Made by a program: the position numbers and the translations under genes
Shown here: positions 1-8,678 of the stretch, piece after piece
Numbering within the stretch: position 1 is the stretch's first letter
Layout: every line of letters begins with the position of its first letter
NCBI GenBank assembly: GCA_016705685.1
Contig: JADJLB010000005.1
Span: forward strand, 1-64,000
Direction of reading: 5' to 3'
DNA length: 64,000 nucleotides
Source: Propionivibrio sp.
Lineage (GTDB): Bacteria; Pseudomonadota; Gammaproteobacteria; Burkholderiales; Rhodocyclaceae
Notes under the pieces: model-generated
Seen by the model: only the letters and a program-made list of their open reading frames with translations
Database searches by the model: none
What the model was told of the DNA's origin: nothing

Positions 1-439
1 GAGCTGAACGGCGTCGATCAGCGAGGCATGGTTGAGCTTGTCGGAAAATACGGCATCGCCACGCCCGAGCAGTGCCGGCACGATGCCGAGGTTGGCCAGA
101 TAGCCGGTGGAGAAGAGTAGGGCACGCGGGAAGCCGGTGAAGGCGGCCAGCCGTTCTTCAAGATCTTCGTGCGGACGCATGTGACCACTGACCAGATGCG
201 AAGCGCCGCTGCCGACGCCCCAGACTCTGGCACCGGCGGCCCGGGGCTGCTTCGACCAGCTCCGGGGCATTGGCCAGACCGAGGTAATCATTGCTGCAGA
301 AACTGACCAGATCGCGGCCATCGACGCGTGCCAGTGGCCCGCACGGGGTGTCCAAGGTGCGTCTGCGGCGTGCGAGGCCATTGTCGGCCAGTTGGCGCAG
401 CTGCGTTGCAAGTTCTAAGTACAGTGAGGATTCAGACAT
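1..439 (-). pseudogene. bioF: 8-amino-7-oxononanoate synthase BioF, N-terminal part, frameshifted and cut by window edge
   Basis: Biotin synthesis: PLP-dependent condensation of pimeloyl-ACP/CoA with alanine. The N-terminus contains the family signature [10 protein letters not shown] and reads normally to ELVEAA. The frame then breaks at a GGGG run on the + strand (243-246). In the next frame the protein resumes with [23 protein letters not shown] and runs off the window at base 1. Removing one C from the coding-strand C4 run restores one continuous reading frame. The ATG at 439 is preferred over an upstream TTG at 442. The break is either a true pseudogene mutation or a one-base homopolymer error; the flanking protein is otherwise intact. 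bioA lies about 21 kb away at 21912-23258, so biotin genes are not clustered here. Confidence 0.85.
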
Positions 440-806
440 CAATGGTCAGTGGCGTGGAGGGGATAGCGGGCAGAGCGAACATAGTGGGCAACGCGGGCGT
501 CGAATCGGTCACCGAAGCGGACGCGCCGACGCATGCGACGAATTCCGCCGTAATACCTCTTTCCGGTTTCAAGCGGTTAGGGCACGCGGCGACGTGCCGA
601 GGGTGAAGTAGGCCGTATCGGGTGTCTTCCCGTCAAGTGTTTCAGGTGTTGAATGCGGGAGACGGCGTTTGACCGATAGAGGAATACCGGTGACAGAATG
701 CGTGACGGCTGACACGGCATTGTAGCCGTTCGGACGGACTTCTACCCCAGCATTCTGCCAGGATGGCGGCGAATGCGCGGGGAGCCCGGGCGGTGAGCTG
801 TCTGCG
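440..806. other. Intergenic region between bioF start and the end of the redox operon
   Basis: This 367-base stretch separates the bioF start from the last gene of the minus-strand operon. It must hold the bioF promoter, but I see no convincing -35/-10 pair, no strong terminator hairpin with a T run, and no ORF with coding character. Confidence 0.5.
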
Positions 807-3029
807 CTACAGAAAAAGCTCGGCTCGCTTGAGCAGTTCTTCAAGCCCCGGTTCGTTCGGATTGCGCGGCTTGCCAGGGTGGATGATCGACACCTGGCAA
901 CTCTCGGCGGCTTCAACCAACTGGGCGTAGGTTCCGGCGCCGGGATCGGCGATGTAGGCCTGCTTGTTTTCATCATAGGCAAACATCTTGTCGTTGATCT
1001 GCGTGCATTCGTTGCAGGTCGAGCAGCGCGATGTTTCGATATAGGCCTCGTCGGGCGATCTTTCCGCCTCCCTTTCCGCTGCCTGATCGGCGGGTGGCGG
1101 GTCGGCGGGAACTGTTGCCGCCGACGGTACGGCGGCAGCGGCTGTAATCGCCGTAATAGCGCTGGCTGCCGCGGCGCCTGCCAGGTCGACGGTTTCCAGC
1201 CAGATTTCCTTTTCGCGTGCCAACAGCCGCTCCGCGTGGGAGTTATGGATGCCACCGAGTTCTTGCAGGCTGTTCCACATGTCTCGGCAACGGCGTGCCT
1301 CGCGGATCAGCTTTTCATCGACGATGACCTTTTGCAGGCTGTTTTCCGGGTTGACCATATTCAGGCTGGGTACACTGTCAAGGTGCCCGCGGTCTTCGCG
1401 CGCCAGGACATCGCCAACCGGGGTCAGGGCGCCGTTCCAGCGCGTTTTCGGAATGCGGGCGAAGTGTTTGCTGTAACGTGCATCGCAGGCGACAAAATCG
1501 ATCAGAGTGAAGGGCATCCGCTCGGCGACGGTCTGGAGGTTTTCGTCTTCATAGGCGAATTCCCGCAGGGGCCAGTCCAGCGTCGCCTGCGGATTCGTCT
1601 CCAGCGAGAAACGCGACGCCCAGTCACGTCCCGCCGCCGGGTCAAAAGTGAAGGCCGGGAAGACACGGGATTCCAGCGCCGCTGCCCCGACCAGATAGGG
1701 CGGAAGTTCGCCGCAGGAAGGTGATGCGCCCGAATAGATGCTGAACAAGGCGGGACCGGGATAATCGAGTCCGCGCCGAATCTGCTGATGAAGCTGACAG
1801 AGGTTGGATGCAGGCGATTGCAGCACGAACACGCCGTTCATACCCATGGACATGCTGGCGAGTTGCCGGCTGCGCAGGGCAAAGGCCAGATGCCCGTTGC
1901 CCAGTGGCGATTCCTCGATGACGTCATCGGTCTGAAAGAGAATCTTGATCGGTAAATCGACCGCAAGTATCTCGGTCAGGGTGCTGTGCTCCAGTCCCGT
2001 CATGTTGCCGGCATTGAGGCGTACCAGATAGTCCGGGAAGCGCGCCAGATCCCCGGCTTCAAGTCCGTTTTCCCCAAACGAGTCGAACAGGGGGTCGTGC
2101 TTGGCGTCGTTGTATTCACCCTTAATTTCCAGTTCAGCGATGGCTACGGCCCTGGCCAGTTCAATAAGCTTGGGCAGGCGCTGGCGGTACGCCGCCAGGG
2201 CGTCGACGCAACTGTCAAAGTCGAAGCCGTACGGCTTTCCGGCATTCGCTTCCGACATCGGGAAGAATTGTTGCGACTGAAGCGTCGCAAGGAGGTTCGT
2301 GACCCGATTTCGACGCGTCTCGGACAGACTGTCGCGGCGGGAAGACTTGGCCAGGATGCGCGACATGGCTTCGAAATCGAAGTGATCCATCGGACCAGTG
2401 CCGAACGAAGACCGGAGGACTTCAGCGCTTTTCCCGGCGTCGGAATTGACAAAGTCGGCCTTGATGATGTCCGTAAGCTTGAGTTCCAGCCGCTTGATAT
2501 CCCTGCCAAACTGCAGCGCTCGCTGCGTCTGGTTGATGTGCCAGGCATGGCCGAGCAGGCGGTACGGCAGGGCGGCGTTGCAATCGACAACTTCACCGTC
2601 GATCTTCAGATTGGCGCGGGCATGCGACAGGCTGTCGGCGATCAGTTGGTCGCCCTTGCCCAGTGGGAGCGCCGCCTGATCCCACAAGGCCGAGAACCGG
2701 CCGCTGGCACCACGCGTCACCTGCGTTCGGATATCCTGCTCGAGCCGCAGGACATGCTTTCCGATCCGATCGCTGTTGGCGCCTTTGGCAACTTTTTCGA
2801 GGATGTCGTCAATCAGTCCGGAAAGCGGTTCGAAACAGGGGCCATCGGAGGCGCCATCTTGCCTGCTGTCGACCAGTACCAGCGGAAAGTCATAGCGCAG
2901 GCTGGTAAGGTCGCGGTAGCCGCTGAACAGAGCGGGGCGAAGATTGAGGCCGTCGACCGCATCAAGTTGATCGTTCAACCTCTTTCCGGTCAGGTAGAAA
3001 GCAAGGTTCGTTTGCAGATCAATTTCCAT
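807..3029 (-). CDS. Large PFOR-associated protein with C-terminal single-cluster ferredoxin-like domain
   Basis: A 740-residue protein encoded last in the nfn-kor operon, 74 bases after korB. The first ~590 residues match no family I can name with certainty. A stretch around residues 435-560 (GALFSIYSGAS-like, PPYLVGAAALESRVFPAF, DFVACDARY) resembles the linker region of multidomain pyruvate:ferredoxin oxidoreductases. An Ala/Pro-rich linker (~residues 620-650) leads to a C-terminal ferredoxin-like domain with CSTCNEC and a later Cys in ESCQV, enough for one [4Fe-4S] cluster, followed by the PFOR-like phrase IIHPGKP. The ATG at 3029 is chosen because the longer reading starts with TTG. It probably acts as an extra electron-transfer or docking subunit of Kor. 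That role is inferred from position and the Fe-S domain. Confidence 0.75.
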   Translation of the reverse strand: MEIDLQTNLAFYLTGKRLNDQLDAVDGLNLRPALFSGYRDLTSLRYDFPLVLVDSRQDGASDGPCFEPLSGLIDDILEKVAKGANSDRIGKHVLRLEQDIRTQVTRGASGRFSALWDQAALPLGKGDQLIADSLSHARANLKIDGEVVDCNAALPYRLLGHAWHINQTQRALQFGRDIKRLELKLTDIIKADFVNSDAGKSAEVLRSSFGTGPMDHFDFEAMSRILAKSSRRDSLSETRRNRVTNLLATLQSQQFFPMSEANAGKPYGFDFDSCVDALAAYRQRLPKLIELARAVAIAELEIKGEYNDAKHDPLFDSFGENGLEAGDLARFPDYLVRLNAGNMTGLEHSTLTEILAVDLPIKILFQTDDVIEESPLGNGHLAFALRSRQLASMSMGMNGVFVLQSPASNLCQLHQQIRRGLDYPGPALFSIYSGASPSCGELPPYLVGAAALESRVFPAFTFDPAAGRDWASRFSLETNPQATLDWPLREFAYEDENLQTVAERMPFTLIDFVACDARYSKHFARIPKTRWNGALTPVGDVLAREDRGHLDSVPSLNMVNPENSLQKVIVDEKLIREARRCRDMWNSLQELGGIHNSHAERLLAREKEIWLETVDLAGAAAASAITAITAAAAVPSAATVPADPPPADQAAEREAERSPDEAYIETSRCSTCNECTQINDKMFAYDENKQAYIADPGAGTYAQLVEAAESCQVSIIHPGKPRNPNEPGLEELLKRAELFL

Positions 3030-3103
3030 AGGAGTTCCGCGTCCCAATTAAGTCGTTCGGTCGATTGCTACATGTCGTGCCATGCCGATGGTCTCGCAAT
3101 CGC

Positions 3104-4057
3104 TCAGACCGTGTATTTGTCGAGCTCGGCTTCAAATCCTTGGCGCACCGTCTCGATGGTGCGCAACACGCCGGTCTGCCGCGTTTCCTCATAACGGGGT
3201 ATTTCCCGGTTCTGGTAGAGGATTCCCACCGGAATCACGTCTTCGCTGGATGCGATTTCGCGCGCCCGGTTCATGTCCAGGGGATCATGCTCGCGCTGAT
3301 TCCGATAGGTCTTGGACAATCCGGCGCTGAGGCGCAAAGCGTTCTCGTGATGCAGCAGCTGAATCCGGTCCGTATCCTGCATCCACGGGTCAAACGATTT
3401 TGACAACCATTCGGGACAGCGTTGTAGGATGCGCACGAAGGAAAGCCCCCGGTGGTGATAGGCTGCCTTCACGATCTCGAACAGGCTTTCCGGTATCCAG
3501 TCGACCGCTTGTGCGACAAATGAAGCGTTTGCCACCCCAAGGGTCACGCTCAGCGGATTCAATGCATCCAGATAACTTCCGCGTGGCGTGGTATTGCTCT
3601 TGGTGCCGATCGGCGAGGTTGGCGAGGCCTGTTTCTTGGTCAGGCCGTAGATCTGATTGTCGTGCAGAAAGACGGTCAGGTTCATGTTGTAGCGGACGGC
3701 GTGGATCCAGTGCGCGGCACCAATACTGCAACAGTCGCCATCACCGGTATTGACGAACACGGCAAGGTCCGGCCGGACCATCTTGATGCCTTCGGCAATC
3801 GGCAGTGCCCGCCCATGAATACCGTGGAATCCGTACGTCTTCATGTAGTGGGGGAAACGGCTTGAGCAGCCGATACCCGATACGAATACCGTCTTCTCGG
3901 GACGCAAACCCTCGTCACGGCACAGCCGCTGGACAGCGGCGAGAATCGCGTTATCACCGCAGCCGGTGCACCAGCGCGGCACCCCACTCTGATAGTCTTC
4001 CAGTTCGTGTTGTTCGTCGTACAGTTCGAGCAGGCAGTCGGTCGTGGAACAGCTCAT
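3104..4057 (-). CDS. korB: 2-oxoacid:ferredoxin oxidoreductase, beta (TPP-binding) subunit
   Basis: A 317-residue catalytic beta subunit that binds thiamine diphosphate and oxidatively decarboxylates a 2-oxoacid, passing electrons to ferredoxin. It shows the WCTGCG motif (C30, C33), GIGCSS (C64) and a later RCPEW Cys as Fe-S ligands. The TPP/Mg motif GDGD starts at residue 105, followed by the family phrase DNQIYGLTKKQASPTS. It lies 13 bases after korA. Substrate (2-oxoglutarate or pyruvate) cannot be fixed from motifs alone. The size and pairing with a ~67 kDa partner resemble the Kor enzymes of Thauera/Azoarcus, which use 2-oxoglutarate (recalled from the literature, not checked). Confidence 0.93.
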   Translation of the reverse strand: MSCSTTDCLLELYDEQHELEDYQSGVPRWCTGCGDNAILAAVQRLCRDEGLRPEKTVFVSGIGCSSRFPHYMKTYGFHGIHGRALPIAEGIKMVRPDLAVFVNTGDGDCCSIGAAHWIHAVRYNMNLTVFLHDNQIYGLTKKQASPTSPIGTKSNTTPRGSYLDALNPLSVTLGVANASFVAQAVDWIPESLFEIVKAAYHHRGLSFVRILQRCPEWLSKSFDPWMQDTDRIQLLHHENALRLSAGLSKTYRNQREHDPLDMNRAREIASSEDVIPVGILYQNREIPRYEETRQTGVLRTIETVRQGFEAELDKYTV

Positions 4058-4070
4058 GGTCTTCTTTCCG

Positions 4071-5948
4071 TTAGGCGTCGAGTTTGGCGAGGAGAACGCG
4101 GCGGATGGTGCTTGGCTTGACCGGCTGGCCGCGGACCTCGCTCCAGCAGTCGACGTCGATCAGGCAGCGTGAGCGGAGCAGGACCGCCAGTGACGAATAA
4201 CGACGATTCGATTCGTCGATGATTTCCTCGTCGGGTTTGTCGCTCCAGTTGGTTTCAATGGTCATGACCTTGCCGAAGCGCTGCATGATCTCCTTGATTC
4301 CCGGCTGCATCGGCTGCAGGAAGCGCAGGTGAATCGAGGAGACTTTTCGGCCCTCGGAGCGCAGGGATGCAACGGCTTCCTCGATGGCGCCCTTGGTGCT
4401 GCCCCAGCCGACGACCAGCAGGTCGCCACTGGCCTCGCCAAAGACCTCAGGCGGGGTCAGCGTCTTCTGCAAGGCGGCAAGTTTGAGGCTTCGCGCGCGC
4501 AAGCCCTCCTGATTGATGTCCGGATCGTAGGCGACATGGCTGTCGCGGTCGTGGGCGAGCCCGGTGACCGTGTGCATGCCGCCCGGCTGGCCCGGAACGA
4601 ATCGGCGAGCGAGGCCGGTCGATGCATCCCAATTGTAGGCTCTGGCACCTTCGGGAATCGGGCTCTGGTCAAACGGCGGCGCCAACCATGACGCGTTGAA
4701 CCGCGGGCGCGTGAAGGGCTGTTGTGACGACGACAGGCTGGCGTCGGTCAGGATCACGACGACCATGTTGAAGGCCTCCGCAATCTTGCGTGCGGTGATG
4801 ACCGCGTAGAAACAGTCCTCGATGGTGGCCGCTGCCATCACCACCTTGGGTGCGTCGCCATGGCTGCCGAAGATGGCACACATCAGGTCGCCCTGTTCGA
4901 CTTTGGTCGGTTGACCGGTGCTCGGGCCGCCACGCTGGACATTGACGACGACCAGCGGGATTTCGGCCATGACGGCCAGGCCGATAGCCTCCTGCTTGAG
5001 CGAATAGCCCGGCCCGGAAGTGATGGTGACGGTGCATTTGCTGGCATACGAGGCACCGATGGCAAACGCGCACGCGGCGATTTCGTCCTCGGCCTGATGC
5101 ACGATGCCGCCCACCTTTTCGAACACATCGGACAAGTAGTGCGACGCCGATGTGGCGGGGGTGATCGGATACATCGAGCACAGGTCCATGCCCGACGCCA
5201 TGACGCCCAGCGCCAGCGCCGTGTTGCCGTTGACGACGATCTGCGATTGTGAAGTCGGTGTTGCCGGTACGCTGAAGCAGAAGTCGAGATGAGCTTCGCC
5301 CCATTGGTGGCCGGCTTCGAGCAGCTTGACATTGGCATCGATGACGGCTTGCTCTTTCTTGCCGAAGGTCAGTGCGATCTGGTCGCGTGCCATCTGCAAA
5401 TCGAAACTGTAAAGGTAGCAGAGCATTCCCAGGGCAAACATGTTCTTGCCGCGTTTCGGGTCGGCATTGAGCAGCTTGCACTCCTGCTCCATCGGGAATT
5501 CGATGACCTTGTAACCGGCAGCGACCAGCCTGTCGTGAGCCTCGATGTAGGCCATGGAAATGTTCAGATCCGTGTGCTTTCGCCACATGTTTTCAAGAAA
5601 GATGATGCAGCCCGGCTTCAGTTCGCGGGCCCGCACCCGTCCGAGCAACACCTGTTCGTTGAAGGCAACCACCAGATCCGTCTCGTCACCCCCGTTGGTG
5701 ATGTAGCCGGAACCGATGCGAATTCGGTTGCCGCTGGCACCGGCCACACTGCGCGCCGGCGGGCGAATTTCGGCCGGAATGATTTCAGTCGTCCAGATGC
5801 CGTTGCCCATGCGGGCGGCAATGGAACCGAGCGACTGCCCGCAGCGTTGGGCGCCTTCGCCGGAATCGCTGATGATCTCGACAATGTGCTCCGTCAGCGT
5901 GGTAATCGATTTGCGATCAGCGTTCGGTGAGGTCTTCAGCAGGTTCAT
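4071..5948 (-). CDS. korA: 2-oxoacid:ferredoxin oxidoreductase, fused gamma-alpha subunit
   Basis: A 625-residue subunit of the 2-oxoacid:acceptor oxidoreductase. The N-terminal ~190 residues form the gamma domain (GQSLGSIAARMGNG, then RIRIGSGYI). From about residue 230 the alpha domain follows (SMYPITPATSASHYLS, then TSGPGYSLKQEAIGLAVMAEIP, the alpha-subunit signature region). This gamma-alpha fusion is the usual layout for two-subunit Kor enzymes. The ATG at 5948 is preferred because GGAAG sits 7 bases upstream; a longer reading from 6005 has no such site. Gaps of 105 bases to nfnB and 13 to korB indicate one operon. Confidence 0.93.
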   Translation of the reverse strand: MNLLKTSPNADRKSITTLTEHIVEIISDSGEGAQRCGQSLGSIAARMGNGIWTTEIIPAEIRPPARSVAGASGNRIRIGSGYITNGGDETDLVVAFNEQVLLGRVRARELKPGCIIFLENMWRKHTDLNISMAYIEAHDRLVAAGYKVIEFPMEQECKLLNADPKRGKNMFALGMLCYLYSFDLQMARDQIALTFGKKEQAVIDANVKLLEAGHQWGEAHLDFCFSVPATPTSQSQIVVNGNTALALGVMASGMDLCSMYPITPATSASHYLSDVFEKVGGIVHQAEDEIAACAFAIGASYASKCTVTITSGPGYSLKQEAIGLAVMAEIPLVVVNVQRGGPSTGQPTKVEQGDLMCAIFGSHGDAPKVVMAAATIEDCFYAVITARKIAEAFNMVVVILTDASLSSSQQPFTRPRFNASWLAPPFDQSPIPEGARAYNWDASTGLARRFVPGQPGGMHTVTGLAHDRDSHVAYDPDINQEGLRARSLKLAALQKTLTPPEVFGEASGDLLVVGWGSTKGAIEEAVASLRSEGRKVSSIHLRFLQPMQPGIKEIMQRFGKVMTIETNWSDKPDEEIIDESNRRYSSLAVLLRSRCLIDVDCWSEVRGQPVKPSTIRRVLLAKLDA

Positions 5949-6053
5949 TTCGGTTCTTCCATAGTCACTGCAGGGTGTGGTCATCAGACAGCTTTCCGCA
6001 ATCAACCGGGGCGTTGCGCGTCGGCTCCGGTCTAGCTACGAATTTCCAGGCAA

Positions 6054-7547
6054 TCACGCAACGCGCACGCGCGCGAAATTGCGTTCCTGGACGTCGATGC
6101 CGAACAGCTTTTCATCGCCACCGTCATAAGGTTTTGCGCCGTCGCGAATGCCGAGGTAGGACTTCATGCTGGCGGCTGCCCTGCGTCCGGCGCCCATGGC
6201 CTCGATGACGGTTGCTGCGCCGGTGACGATGTCGCCGCCGGCGAAAACGCCGGCCATCGACGTCGCGAGGCTCTGATCGGTCCGGATGTAACCCCACTTA
6301 TTCAGCTCCAGCTTCGAGGTTTGGCCCATGATCGGATTGGCATTGGTGCCGATGGCATAGACGATGAGGTCGGTTTCGAAGTCGAATTCGCTGCCCGCAA
6401 CCTGAACCGGGCGGCGGCGACCCGAGTCGTCGGGCTCGCCGAGCTCCATGCGCACACAGCGCATGCCGCGCACACTTCCCTTGCCATCGTCCAGAACCGC
6501 CACCGGGTTCGTCAGCCAGTGGAATTCGATACCTTCCTGTTCGGCATGATGTACTTCTTCCGCTCGCGCGGGCGCTTCCTTGCGCGAGCGCCGGTAAATG
6601 CAGTACACCTTCTCGGCGCCCAGTCGGAGAGAGACGCGCATCGCATCCATCGCCGTGTTGCCGGCGCCGACCACCGCCACCCGCTTGCCTATCGGTTGCG
6701 GCGTATCAAAGGAGGGAAACTCCTTGGCGCGCATCAGGTTGCAGCGCGTCAGAAGTTCGTTGGCCGAGAGGACGCCGTTGAGGGAATCGCCAGGGATGCC
6801 CAGCATCGTCGGATAGCCGGCGCCAACGCCGACAAAGACCGAGTCATATCCCAGCTCGGTAATCATCTGCTCGACCGTAAAAAGGCGCCCGACCAGCGTA
6901 TTGCACTCGAACCTGACGCCAAGCTTTCTAAGATTTTCGATTTCAGCGTCGATCACGGTATTGGGCAATCGGAAGTCGGGTATCCCGTAGCGCAATACAC
7001 CGCCCGGCTGATGGAATGCTTCGAAAACGGTGACTTCGCAACCCGCTTTGGCCATGTCGGCCGCGCAGGCCATTCCCGCCGGGCCCGAGCCGACGATGCC
7101 GACCTTGAAACAGTTGGTTTCGATATACGGGATATTGGCCCAGCCTTCCTTGATCGCGGCATCGCCGACGAAGCGTTCCAATCGGCCGATGGCTACCGGC
7201 TCCAACGAATCGCCGACGGTGCATACGCCTTCGCACTGGTTCTCCTGTGGGCAGACGCGGCCGCAGATGGCGGGCAGCAGACTGGTTTCGGTCAGGATGT
7301 CATAGGCGCCGCGCAGATCCTTCTCGCCGATCTTCTTGATGAAGCCGGGGATGTCGATGCCCACCGGGCAGCCCGAGACGCAGGGCTGGTCGGGGCACAT
7401 CAGGCAGCGCTCGGATTCGCGCATGGCATCATCGGGATGATAGCCGCAGGCAACTTCTTCGAAATTCTTTGCGCGCTCGACGGGGTCCTGCTCGCGCATC
7501 GGCGTGCGCTCCTGTGGAATCGTCCGGATCGTTTTCTTCTTGGCCAT
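6054..7547 (-). CDS. nfnB: NADPH-binding large subunit of NfnAB-type transhydrogenase (GltD-like)
   Basis: A 497-residue flavoprotein of the glutamate synthase small-subunit family. It carries an N-terminal Fe-S region (ERCLMCPDQPCVSGCPVGIDIP, later CGRVCPQENQCEGVC), an FAD-binding GSGPAGMACAADMAKAG and an NADPH-type GAGNTAMDAMR. No glutamate synthase large subunit lies nearby. Directly downstream of the ferredoxin-NADP reductase-like nfnA gene, the best reading is the large subunit of the electron-bifurcating NADH-dependent reduced ferredoxin:NADP oxidoreductase. A lone sulfide dehydrogenase or glutamate synthase subunit is the alternative. It starts 16 bases after nfnA. Confidence 0.88.
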   Translation of the reverse strand: MAKKKTIRTIPQERTPMREQDPVERAKNFEEVACGYHPDDAMRESERCLMCPDQPCVSGCPVGIDIPGFIKKIGEKDLRGAYDILTETSLLPAICGRVCPQENQCEGVCTVGDSLEPVAIGRLERFVGDAAIKEGWANIPYIETNCFKVGIVGSGPAGMACAADMAKAGCEVTVFEAFHQPGGVLRYGIPDFRLPNTVIDAEIENLRKLGVRFECNTLVGRLFTVEQMITELGYDSVFVGVGAGYPTMLGIPGDSLNGVLSANELLTRCNLMRAKEFPSFDTPQPIGKRVAVVGAGNTAMDAMRVSLRLGAEKVYCIYRRSRKEAPARAEEVHHAEQEGIEFHWLTNPVAVLDDGKGSVRGMRCVRMELGEPDDSGRRRPVQVAGSEFDFETDLIVYAIGTNANPIMGQTSKLELNKWGYIRTDQSLATSMAGVFAGGDIVTGAATVIEAMGAGRRAAASMKSYLGIRDGAKPYDGGDEKLFGIDVQERNFARVRVA

Positions 7548-7563
7548 GGTTGCCTACCGGTTT

Positions 7564-8448
7564 CTATACTTGATTGGCCGACTCGACACGGGCCCCGACT
7601 TCCCGCTGCAAGCGGCAACTCTTTTCCCAGTGTTCGAGGGCTTTTCGTTCGGTTTTTGTATATCGACCCAGACGCGTCATCAGGTCGTCAAAGTCAACCA
7701 GATGGCCGTCAAAGTCCGGCCCATCGACGCAGGCAAATTTCACTTGATCGCCGATCTTGACCCGGCAGCCGCCGCACATTCCGGTTCCGTCGACCATCAC
7801 CGGGTTGAGGCTGACCATGGTCTTGATCTTGTACGGGCGGGTCGCGTCGGCACAGCCTTTCATCATGATCGGCGGGCCGATGGCCACCACTTCATCGATG
7901 TCGGGGTGCTTTTCAATGGCTTGCTGAATTCCGGCGGTGACCAGACCCTTGATGCCGACCGAGCCGTCGTCCGTACAGATGATCAGTTCGTCGCAACAGC
8001 GCTTGAACTTTTCGTCCCAGAAGACCAGGTTCTTGTTGCGGAAGCCCACGACGCCGATCACGTAGGCGCCGGTCTCCTTGAATCCGCGCGCCTGGGGAAA
8101 GATGGGGGCGACGCCTAGCCCACCGCCGACGCAGAGCACTTTCCTGGCGTGGCTGATCGGGCTGGGGACGCCCATCGGGCCGACCAGGGCATACAGCGAG
8201 GTGCCAACCTGACATTCGTCCTGCATCTGCCGCGTGGTCTTGCCCACCGCCTGGATCACCAGCGTGATCGTCCCCTTGTCGCAGTCAAAATCGGCGATCG
8301 TCAGCGGAATCCGCTCGCCTTGCTCGTTCAGCATGACAATCACGAACTGACCGGGTTTCGCCGCCCTGGCCATCATCGGATGACGTATTTCAAGCAGATA
8401 GGTCACGTCGGAGAAATCTTCCCGACTGACGATTTCATAGTTGGCCAT
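7564..8448 (-). CDS. nfnA: NfnA-type ferredoxin:NADP reductase small subunit (FAD and [2Fe-2S])
   Basis: A 294-residue protein of the ferredoxin-NADP reductase/dihydroorotate dehydrogenase electron-transfer family. It has an N-terminal FAD domain (GERIPLTIAD), an NAD-binding half (CVGGGLGVAPIFP) and a C-terminal [2Fe-2S] segment DGTGMCGGCRV...FACVDGP, as in NfnS. First gene of the operon. The ATG at 8448 is preferred; an in-frame ATG at 8463 is also possible, and longer readings up to 8592 lie upstream of the proposed sigma54 transcription start near 8543 and are therefore unlikely. Confidence 0.88.
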   Translation of the reverse strand: MANYEIVSREDFSDVTYLLEIRHPMMARAAKPGQFVIVMLNEQGERIPLTIADFDCDKGTITLVIQAVGKTTRQMQDECQVGTSLYALVGPMGVPSPISHARKVLCVGGGLGVAPIFPQARGFKETGAYVIGVVGFRNKNLVFWDEKFKRCCDELIICTDDGSVGIKGLVTAGIQQAIEKHPDIDEVVAIGPPIMMKGCADATRPYKIKTMVSLNPVMVDGTGMCGGCRVKIGDQVKFACVDGPDFDGHLVDFDDLMTRLGRYTKTERKALEHWEKSCRLQREVGARVESANQV

Positions 8449-8552
8449 TTTGCTCGCTTTCATAACCTGCTGCGCCAGATGGAGGAATCGGACCCGCGTA
8501 TGCTTTTCCCCGGACAGTTTTCGAGGGGATGAAAGTTGTGCTTCTATTGCGT

Positions 8553-8568
8553 AGCACTTCTTGTGCCA
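8553..8568 (-). promoter_or_regulatory. Sigma54 (RpoN) promoter of the nfnAB-korAB operon
   Basis: On the minus strand the bases read TGGCAC-AAGAA-GTGCT, against the sigma54 consensus TGGCAC-N5-TTGCW. The essential GG and GC doublets are present with the canonical spacing and only one of the consensus bases differs. The predicted start is near 8543, about 95 bases before nfnA. An activator site lies upstream at 8662-8678, as expected for this promoter class. Confidence 0.8.
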
Positions 8569-8586
8569 TACTAAAAAAGACAGAAA

Positions 8587-8599
8587 AAACAATTTGTTA
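8587..8599 (+). promoter_or_regulatory. Possible IHF site between sigma54 promoter and NtrC site
   Basis: AAACAATTTGTTA matches the IHF consensus WATCAA-N4-TTR with one mismatch. It lies in an A/T-rich stretch between the promoter and the proposed enhancer, where DNA bending helps sigma54 activators. The match is short, so the call leans on position. Confidence 0.4.
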
Positions 8600-8661
8600 C
8601 GACGAATGCCTGAATCGGGGACGTGGAATATGCACTTTGCTGAATCATTGGCGCGGGGCGT

Positions 8662-8678
8662 TGCACCAGCGCGGTGCC
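8662..8678. promoter_or_regulatory. NtrC-type enhancer palindrome
   Basis: TGCACC-AGCGC-GGTGCC matches the NtrC consensus TGCACC-N5-GGTGCA at all but the last base. Its centre is about 127 bases upstream of the predicted nfnA transcription start, a normal enhancer distance. A further GGTGC half-site follows at 8684-8688. The EthD gene on the other side could also be affected, but it has no clear sigma54 promoter. Confidence 0.7.

Noticed and set aside
569-1255. 228-codon open frame on the minus strand
   Set aside because: It lies in another frame of the PFOR-associated gene and has arbitrary Arg/Pro/Ser-rich composition, the usual shadow of GC-rich coding DNA.
8449-8592. Longer nfnA frame starting at 8592
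   Set aside because: It begins upstream of the predicted sigma54 start at about 8543 and the added residues do not resemble NfnA N-termini.
8648-8664. Second sigma54-like sequence on the + strand, TGGCGC...GTTGC, for the EthD gene
   Set aside because: The GG to GC spacing is one base too long for sigma54, and the match at 8684-8699 (TGGTGC...TTGT) lacks the essential GC.
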